A stretch of DNA of 64,000 bases from Medicago truncatula (taxonomy: Eukaryota; Streptophyta; Magnoliopsida; Fabales; Fabaceae). The notes beneath the pieces were generated by a model, which searched no databases, was not told the DNA's origin, and saw only the letters and a list, made by a program, of their open reading frames with translations. The stretch spans positions 15,066,001-15,130,000 of the forward strand of contig NC_053049.1 in NCBI RefSeq assembly GCF_003473485.1, in the 5' to 3' direction. Positions 58,169-64,000 of this stretch are shown here, piece after piece. The translations under genes and the position numbers were made by a program. Within the stretch, counting starts at the first letter, position 1. Each line of letters starts with the position of its first letter.

Positions 58169-59169
58169 AAGTTAAAATAGTTATTCATTAAATTCAAAGT
58201 TTGACTTGAATACATTTTTTTCATCCAAATCAAAACCATGGAGTATTATTTTATAATAATTAAAACCATATATCAATCCAAAAAAAATTGAAAAGTCACA
58301 AAAAGTCAAATTTGAATTTAATATTGATAAAAATGGTTAAATATGATTTGACTTTGAATTAAGTTTTTGAAACTGAAACAAAATGACATAATAATCAATG
58401 ACATAATAACTCTAGTCATCTAACTTTTTTAATCTAATGAACAATAATCAATGACATAATAACTCTAGGTGGACTCTCCTCACACTTACACTCAGACTCA
58501 ATTCTAGATTTTTCTTTTCAATTGCTATTGTCAGATCTCTTTATCTACTCCTCGTCGAAATCAACAGCTTTGTTCCATAGAAATTTTAAAACCTTGTGGG
58601 AATTCTAATTCATACTTTTCATTCTTCTTTATACCAATCTGTAGTAACAATTATTGATTTGAAACATTTGTGTCAAAAGGGGGAAAGCTAATCATATCAA
58701 TTAAAAGAGGAAGCTAATAGTAGAATTCCAAGGTAAACGACAAGGATAGAGGAATTTTGGAAAAGCTTTTAAATTATGCAATTGAAGATAATTCCTTCAA
58801 CACTACAAGTTAAAATCAATTCTCAATTTTATGTTTAGCATGAAATTTCCTTTGCAAATTAAGATCCGGATATGAAAAGAAAAGAGAGAAGTAATTTTGA
58901 TGGGAACGAAAGCAACAATTTTCAACAGTATTGTGACCGAGAATGAAATCGAAAACATGAGAGCAATTGTCATTAAAATTTGTCTCCAATAACCATAAGA
59001 ATGAGTGCCTTCAAGAAGAAGATGAGAGGGCAGTATGTTTTTCTTTGAAGAGTCCCCACGTGAACAAATTCGTGAATAAATGTGAGCCATTAAGATTAAA
59101 ACAAAGAACGGCTAGGATTTAGTGTCAACAAATCCGTTGACACCTAGTGTCAACAGGTGTCAACGGATC

Positions 59170-59172
<3 letters not shown>
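58169..59172. other. Upstream flank of the 4CL-like gene, no other gene seen
   Basis: AT-rich. A direct repeat of AATCAATGACATAATAACTC lies near 58392 and 58446. The block GTGTCAAC..GTTGACACC..GTGTCAACAGGTGTCAAC at 59121-59163 is a cluster of short inverted repeats next to the (TA)n run. Confidence 0.5.
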
Positions 59173-59237
<65 letters not shown>

Positions 59238-60086
59238 ATATGATCAAATGACACTGGTGTCAAAATTAGTTTGACACCAAATCTAATCTATTCATTATAT
59301 TTAATCCAAAGATTTAACGTTATCCCTTGTATAATTCTCTTATACCAATTTCTCCCTTTATCATCTAATTTAAAAAAATCTTTATTATAAATGCATTATC
59401 AATCATTTCTTTTTTTCCTCATTATTACTACTTATTATTCTTACTTAGTGTTAATAAAAAAATCATGGTTATGGTTGGTTGGATCAGTCTTCACCACGGA
59501 TAATTATATAAATTGCATTAAAACAATTACACATTCAATCAAAACACCAAAATGATTCTTTTTCTTTCACCATTGTTGCTATCTAACCTCTCAAAAATTG
59601 CAGCTAATTAGATTATTTTATCACTGATCATATTGTCTAAGCTTAATTACCTCAAAAACAATAAGCTTCAATGTCTTCTGAAAAAAAATTAAAACGACTT
59701 TTTTTTTTGAAGAAAAAAAGTAAAGTGATAAAAAAGGGTAACGATGGTTGCTACGAACGGTAAAAAAGACAAAATGCACGAGTGTATGTAGTCCGTTGAT
59801 TTTCACAACTGCACAGCCATGATTTCCACGAATAATGGACTAATTAGTTTTTTATTTTTTAAAAACTGCACATGTTATGTTCTTACTTTTCTTTTGTCAA
59901 TCTCTTCGTTCAATATGACAATGCTCAATGAAAAAAAAAAAGTAATAATAAAAAAATGATTGATAATAAATTTATGACAATAAATATTTTCCTTTTTTTC
60001 TTAATTAGATGTTAAAGGAAGAAATTGGTGTAGGAGAATTATTTTGTGGATAGTTTTAAACCTTTGAATTAAATGTGATGAATGGA

Positions 60087-60144
<58 letters not shown>
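59173..60144. mobile_element. Second inverted-repeat element bounded by (TA)n
   Basis: (TA)n runs of about 60 bp (left) and about 53 bp (right) enclose 0.86 kb. Left 59282-59372 is inverted relative to right 59987-60090; both contain a TTCAT(T/C)A(T/C)ATTTAATYCAAAG block and a CCAATTTCT(C/T)CCTTTA block. No coding sequence. It has the same architecture as 38703-39767, but I see no shared ends. Confidence 0.7.
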
Positions 60145-60148
<4 letters not shown>

Positions 60149-60465
60149 GTGTGTGTGTTGTTAACTACTAAAAAATATGAATATCTAAGTTAGCAAGTGT
60201 ATACTTTTTTATTTAGACAAAAATATCATTGATCTTTATTAGTTAAAACTAATTGTTTTTGAAAGTATTAGTTAAAACTAATATGTTGCGGGTTAATTAA
60301 GTAATTTTCATTGAAAAATATTTGTTAACTTGCATCAATTTACTAACTTAAAAACATTTTTGTTAAGAACATATTGTTGTCACAATAACAAACATTAAAC
60401 AACAAAATAAAACTTCAGATTTATTATATCCATCCAACTTAAACTTCAGATTAAGCAACTATTTA

Positions 60466-60756
60466 GGGTTTGTTTTCGATTTTTTTGAAAAAAATCACTT
60501 TTTTATTTTTCTAGTGTTTATTTTAGATTTTAAAAAAAAATCATTTTTAGCCTCAAAATGAAAGCTATTTTAAGTAGCTTTTTCAAAATCTATTTTTTTT
60601 CTAAAGATAAGGAACTCAAGTGTAAGAACTTCAAATCTTAAAAAAAAATGATTTTTGTGATAGTAAACAAACATAAATAGTTTTATATTTTTTTAAAAAT
60701 CTCTAGATTCTTCCAACTTAAAATCAATTTTTTTTAAAGCTGAAACAAACGCACCC
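60466..60756. mobile_element. Harbinger/Tourist-like MITE
   Basis: Left GGGTTTGTTTTCGATTTTTT and right (minus) GGGTGCGTTTGTTTCAGC are inverted. TTA flanks both sides (60463-60465 and 60757-60759). 291 bp. Confidence 0.72.
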
Positions 60757-60769
60757 TTAATCTCTACTT

Positions 60770-62091
60770 TCAAGGTGATTGAATCAATTAGCTTTTGAAA
60801 TTTTGTTTTAGAATCTATCCAATCGCAATACAAATAGCAATTAACCAAATTCATCATGAATATATATCAAAAATTGATTTGGTGAAATTAAAAGAGTAAA
60901 GGAGAGAAGAACACAAAATTATAGAGGTTCCCTCTTTTCGTTTTTGCTAGGAGTACATCCTCTTTTCATAAAAGAAAGCATCTCTTCTATGGACTTCCAC
61001 TATGATGAAAATGTTTACAAGTGTATGATTACAAAGATTTCATCGATTCCTCCTAATCATTTATGTCAAGCAATCACACTAGATTCAATCTTCAAGCTCT
61101 CTTGAAATCGGGTAGCCAAAAGGTCTTCGAATCTCAAGCATGCATGCAATCCTTTGATTTTCTTCTCCTAAAAATCATCTTTGATATGCCTCCACTTTGA
61201 TCCTTTGTACCATGAATTTTTTAGAAACAACACTCGTAATTACCCTTGGAGGGGAAAAGTACTTCCTTTTGCTTTAGATCCTTGATGCACCACCAAGATC
61301 CTTGAAAGAAACCAAACTTACAAGTAACCTACAACACCTTAACAATCTAGATATCAAATTCTACAAGAGTTCTTAGAAAAAGTATTTAATCTGAAGAAAA
61401 TTGTAGAAAAAGAGAGGTTGGATACTTTATAGTCTTTTTGCAAATGGATTCTATGAGTGAGAAAATAAGTGAGTAAAGTATATATAGGTGAGTCGAAGGA
61501 GCGAGTTTGCGTCAAAGTAACACTAAAAATACAAGCTTGAATTGAATCATGTGAAGCGTGAATCGATTCAATTAGTGTAAACGTGGAAATTTGAGTGCTA
61601 TGAAGATTGACAAGAAGGTGAATAATATTGAATCGATTCAAGATAATTTCAGGTTAAGAATGAATCAATCCAAAAATTCATAGGCATGTTTTTGAATCGA
61701 ACCATGGTTTCCAAATGAAGATTAATCTGATTCAAAGAACATTGATACAATTCAAAAGATGTAAGTCAAAGACCCAAGACACTGAATGAATCGAACCAAA
61801 ATCTTATTGAATCGATTCAAAACCCGTAAACTAAACACTTGAGGCAGGCAATGAGTCCATAAGTTCCAAGTTAATAGTTTGAATCGAATCAAGTGTTTTA
61901 AAACTTCAAAACTTGATAAAACTTGAATAGCAAAAAACACATAAACTTAATAATGGCTAATGTAGATTATTTTAATGCAGAGATTAGCTAGGGTGCTTTA
62001 ACATAACTTAGCCATTTTCTATTAATCAACTAGAAAAAAACATCAACTAACATCATCAAGACCAAAACAGGAAAGCAACTAGACAACTACA
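60770..62091 (-). mobile_element. Probable Copia 3' LTR remnant
   Basis: On the minus strand, a purine-rich tract ending AAAAAGGAGGATAA is directly followed by TGTAGTTGTCTAG, as a polypurine tract and LTR start would be. It lies about 410 bp after the Pol remnant. The far end is not defined. The palindrome GAATCGATTC occurs at 61560, 61630 and 61809. Confidence 0.55.
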
Positions 62092-62499
62092 TTATCCTCC
62101 TTTTTGATGATGTCAACCAAGTATATTGATGTCTTTAGCTCCCCCTGAAACTTAGCCACATTTGAAACACAAAAGCAAGAATATAGAAGAAAAACACCAT
62201 GAAACAATATCCTTTTATCTCCCCTTTGAAAACATCAAAAAGTGAGGCAGACTTATAAAAGGAAGGAAAACAGAGCAATCAGAACACACAAGTAATAAAT
62301 GGAAGAAATTTTTTGGAACACACAAGTAGACAATCGCAATTGAATATAAGTAAGCATGAAATATAAGCACAATGTATAAAAAAAAGCATGCGTAAAGACT
62401 AATATAAATAGGCATGTTATATGCACATTCAAGAGTACCAAGCAATATCAATGGGTTGCTAGGCCAATATAGATTTCCAAGAAATTTTTACGAACCGAG

Positions 62500-62940
62500 A
62501 AATAATAAATAGCATGACGGATTTGCTTATTTAAAGCAAGTGGTATCCATGATACCTAGTTCGCTACGGATTTTAAGAAAAGAGTCGGATGGAAGTGGTT
62601 TGCTAAAAATATTTGCAAGTTGACATTTGGTGTCAATATACTCAAAAATTACATCATTCTTTTCTACGTGAACCCTAAAAAAATGATGCCTTATTTCAAT
62701 ATATGTTTAGTGAGTGAGTGTAGAATTAGATTTTTTGTAAGTTATCAAACTTGATTGGAACACAACCTAGTTTTAAATTAAAGTCAAGTAGTTGATGTTT
62801 GATCCATAAAATCTGAGAACAACAACTACCGGCTACCACATACTCAGTCTCCGTGGTAGAAAGAGCAACGCTATGTTGTTTTTTAGAATGCTACGAGACA
62901 AAACTGTTTTCAAACAAGTGACGTGTACCACTAGTAATTT
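62500..62940 (-). pseudogene. Ty1/Copia Pol C-terminus (RNase H) remnant
   Basis: The minus strand encodes ALSTTETEYVVAGSCCSQIL and WIKHQLLDFNLKLGCVPIKF. In other frames it then encodes IRHHF-like, VEKNDVIFEYIDTKCQLANI and SKPLPSDSFLKIRSELGIMD. This is the RNase H end of Copia Pol, with the STTE.EY motif and the usual D..T..QLA.I..KPL motif. Frameshifts and stops make it dead. Confidence 0.88.
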
Positions 62941-62942
62941 TC

Positions 62943-63011
62943 CTAACTGTATTATTTGTACCATTTAATGCTATTGTGATTTATGTGATGATAACCCTAA
63001 AAAAAACAAGC

Positions 63012-63043
<32 letters not shown>

Positions 63044-63070
63044 TTACTTTTAATTATTTCCATTATAAAT
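62943..63070. repeat. Copy of the 4CL-like upstream segment next to a LINE start
   Basis: Homologous to 58052-58168. It begins after the Copia remnant and ends about 70 bp before the LINE ORF's ATG. Confidence 0.9.
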
Positions 63071-63140
63071 AAGTAAACAATGAGGAGGACATGATCACGT
63101 AGCCGCATCTATCTTTGTTCTCATCTGTCTCCGTTTTGTT

Positions 63141-64000
63141 ATGGAAGCTCTCTCCGATATAATCATCCTCTCTTGGAATATTAGAGGGGCTCAAAATAAC
63201 AACTCCAGAAGACATCTGAAAGAATTGATGAGAAAACATAACACATATGTTATGGCAATCTATGAAACACATGTACAGTTCAGCAGACTCTCCTCTTTTT
63301 GGACTAATAATGGTTATACACCAATTCACATCATTGAAGCTAATGGCCACTCCGGAGGTATTTGGCTCCTCAAACAAGCTACTGTGAACATTACTACTAC
63401 TGTCTTTGATTCTAATCCTCACTCTGTTTCCTTCTCTATCAGCCGTGGCAGTGCCATCACCAACTGCACTTGTATCTACGCTAGCCCCAACCCTAGCCTT
63501 CGCCCAACCCTCTGGTCTCATCTTGTAAATATCAACCATATCATTGATGGCCCATGGATGCTAATAGGTGATTTCAACGAAACACTCCTTCCAAGTGACC
63601 AAAGAGGTGGTGTCTATCACCACAACAGAGCTGCCTCTTTCTCAAACTTCATGACTGCTTGCAACCTGCTTGATCTAACAACCACTGGTGGACGTTTTAC
63701 TTGGCATAAAAACAACAATGGTATTCGCATTCTCTCTAAAAAGCTAGATAGAGGGCTTGCCAACATTGACTGGCGCATAGCTTTTCCGGAGGCCTTTGTG
63801 GAAGTTTTGTGTAGGCTCCACTCTGACCATAATCCTCTTCTTCTCCGTTTCGGAGGGCTCCCTTTATCCAGAGGGCCTCGCCCTTTTCGATTTGAAGCAG
63901 CTTGGATCGACCATAAGGATTATGAGGAGCTGGTAAAAAATTCATGGCGCCACTCCCACCATAACATCTCTACGGCTTTGAATAAATTCAAAGAGAATTC
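63141..64000 (+). mobile_element. LINE ORF2 start: APE endonuclease domain, open to the window end
   Basis: From ATG 63141 the plus strand is open for 286 codons to the edge. It encodes an L1-type apurinic endonuclease: LSWNIRGAQNN (catalytic Asn), ETHV, GGIWLL, IYASPNP, IGDFNE (catalytic Asp/Asn), GGRFTWH, KLDRGL and LHSDHNPLLLR (catalytic SDH). The pre-RT region (WIDHKDYEELVKNSW) then begins. It supplies the very domain missing from the LINE at 24.9 kb and looks like the same general family. No stop or frameshift is seen, so the copy may be young. RT lies beyond the window. Confidence 0.92.

Noticed and set aside
1-64000. CRISPR arrays, operons or bacterial mobile elements
   Set aside because: The window is eukaryotic nuclear DNA with spliced genes; no regularly spaced short repeats of CRISPR type were seen.

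Overview
The window is plant nuclear DNA: AT-rich, with GT-AG introns of 0.4-1.9 kb, a nuclear-type tRNA-Asn, and dense LINE, Helitron, LTR and MITE debris. The gene set and the repeat styles (TGTAAC...GTTACA solo LTRs, tRNA-derived SINE pieces, GGCTTAAAT-ended MULE MITEs) suggest a legume, probably Medicago or a close relative. The species is an inference; no search was run.

Layout. 1-6.7 kb holds no gene: a LINE scrap, a Stowaway MITE, and a perfect 40-bp inverted repeat that would fold into a hairpin. 6.74-10.42 kb (+) is a three-exon pepsin-like aspartic protease (AED3/nepenthesin type). 11.3-12.1 kb is a MULE-type MITE. 13.8-15.2 kb (+) is a two-exon ARM-repeat protein without a U-box. 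16.6-17.9 kb is a second MULE-type element with a perfect 9-bp target duplication. 18.0-21.7 kb is Helitron debris (3' hairpin plus CTAG end, PIF1-like helicase remnant, decayed tandem arrays). A tRNA-Asn(GUU) lies at 22.4 kb and a Harbinger-like element at 22.9-24.1 kb. At 24.4-24.9 kb is a partial copy of the 3' end of the downstream TFIIIA gene, joined to a 3.6-kb degenerate L1-type LINE (24.9-28.6 kb). 31.4-33.2 kb (+) is an ankyrin-repeat/PGG membrane protein.

34.9-38.5 kb (-) is the gene for TFIIIA, the nine-zinc-finger 5S rRNA factor. Between its second and third coding exons lies a 112-nt cassette that matches in position, pairing and consequence the plant 5S-rRNA-mimic (P5SM) exon. 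When included it brings in an in-frame stop, so it acts as a poison exon that links TFIIIA output to ribosomal protein L5. This is the most interesting regulatory system in the window. The last exon also carries a 1-bp frameshift relative to the broken copy at 24.7 kb.

40.7-42.7 and 50.3-52.4 kb are two solo LTRs of one family, each with an intact 5-bp target duplication. Between them lies a four-exon Nudix hydrolase gene (45.3-49.3 kb, +), whose intron 2 and 3' flank carry 5'-truncated RTE-LINE tails. 54.3-58.0 kb (-) is a five-exon 4-coumarate:CoA-ligase-like gene with a C-terminal SKL peroxisome signal. The acceptor of its last intron reads AT instead of AG, so the copy shown may be impaired. 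59-64 kb is a TA-microsatellite-bounded inverted-repeat element, a Harbinger-like MITE, a Copia remnant, a duplicated piece of the 4CL-like promoter region, and the start of an open LINE endonuclease ORF that runs off the end.

The genes are independent eukaryotic units with no operon logic. What links them is mobile-element activity, which has duplicated gene ends and promoter-side DNA and filled introns.
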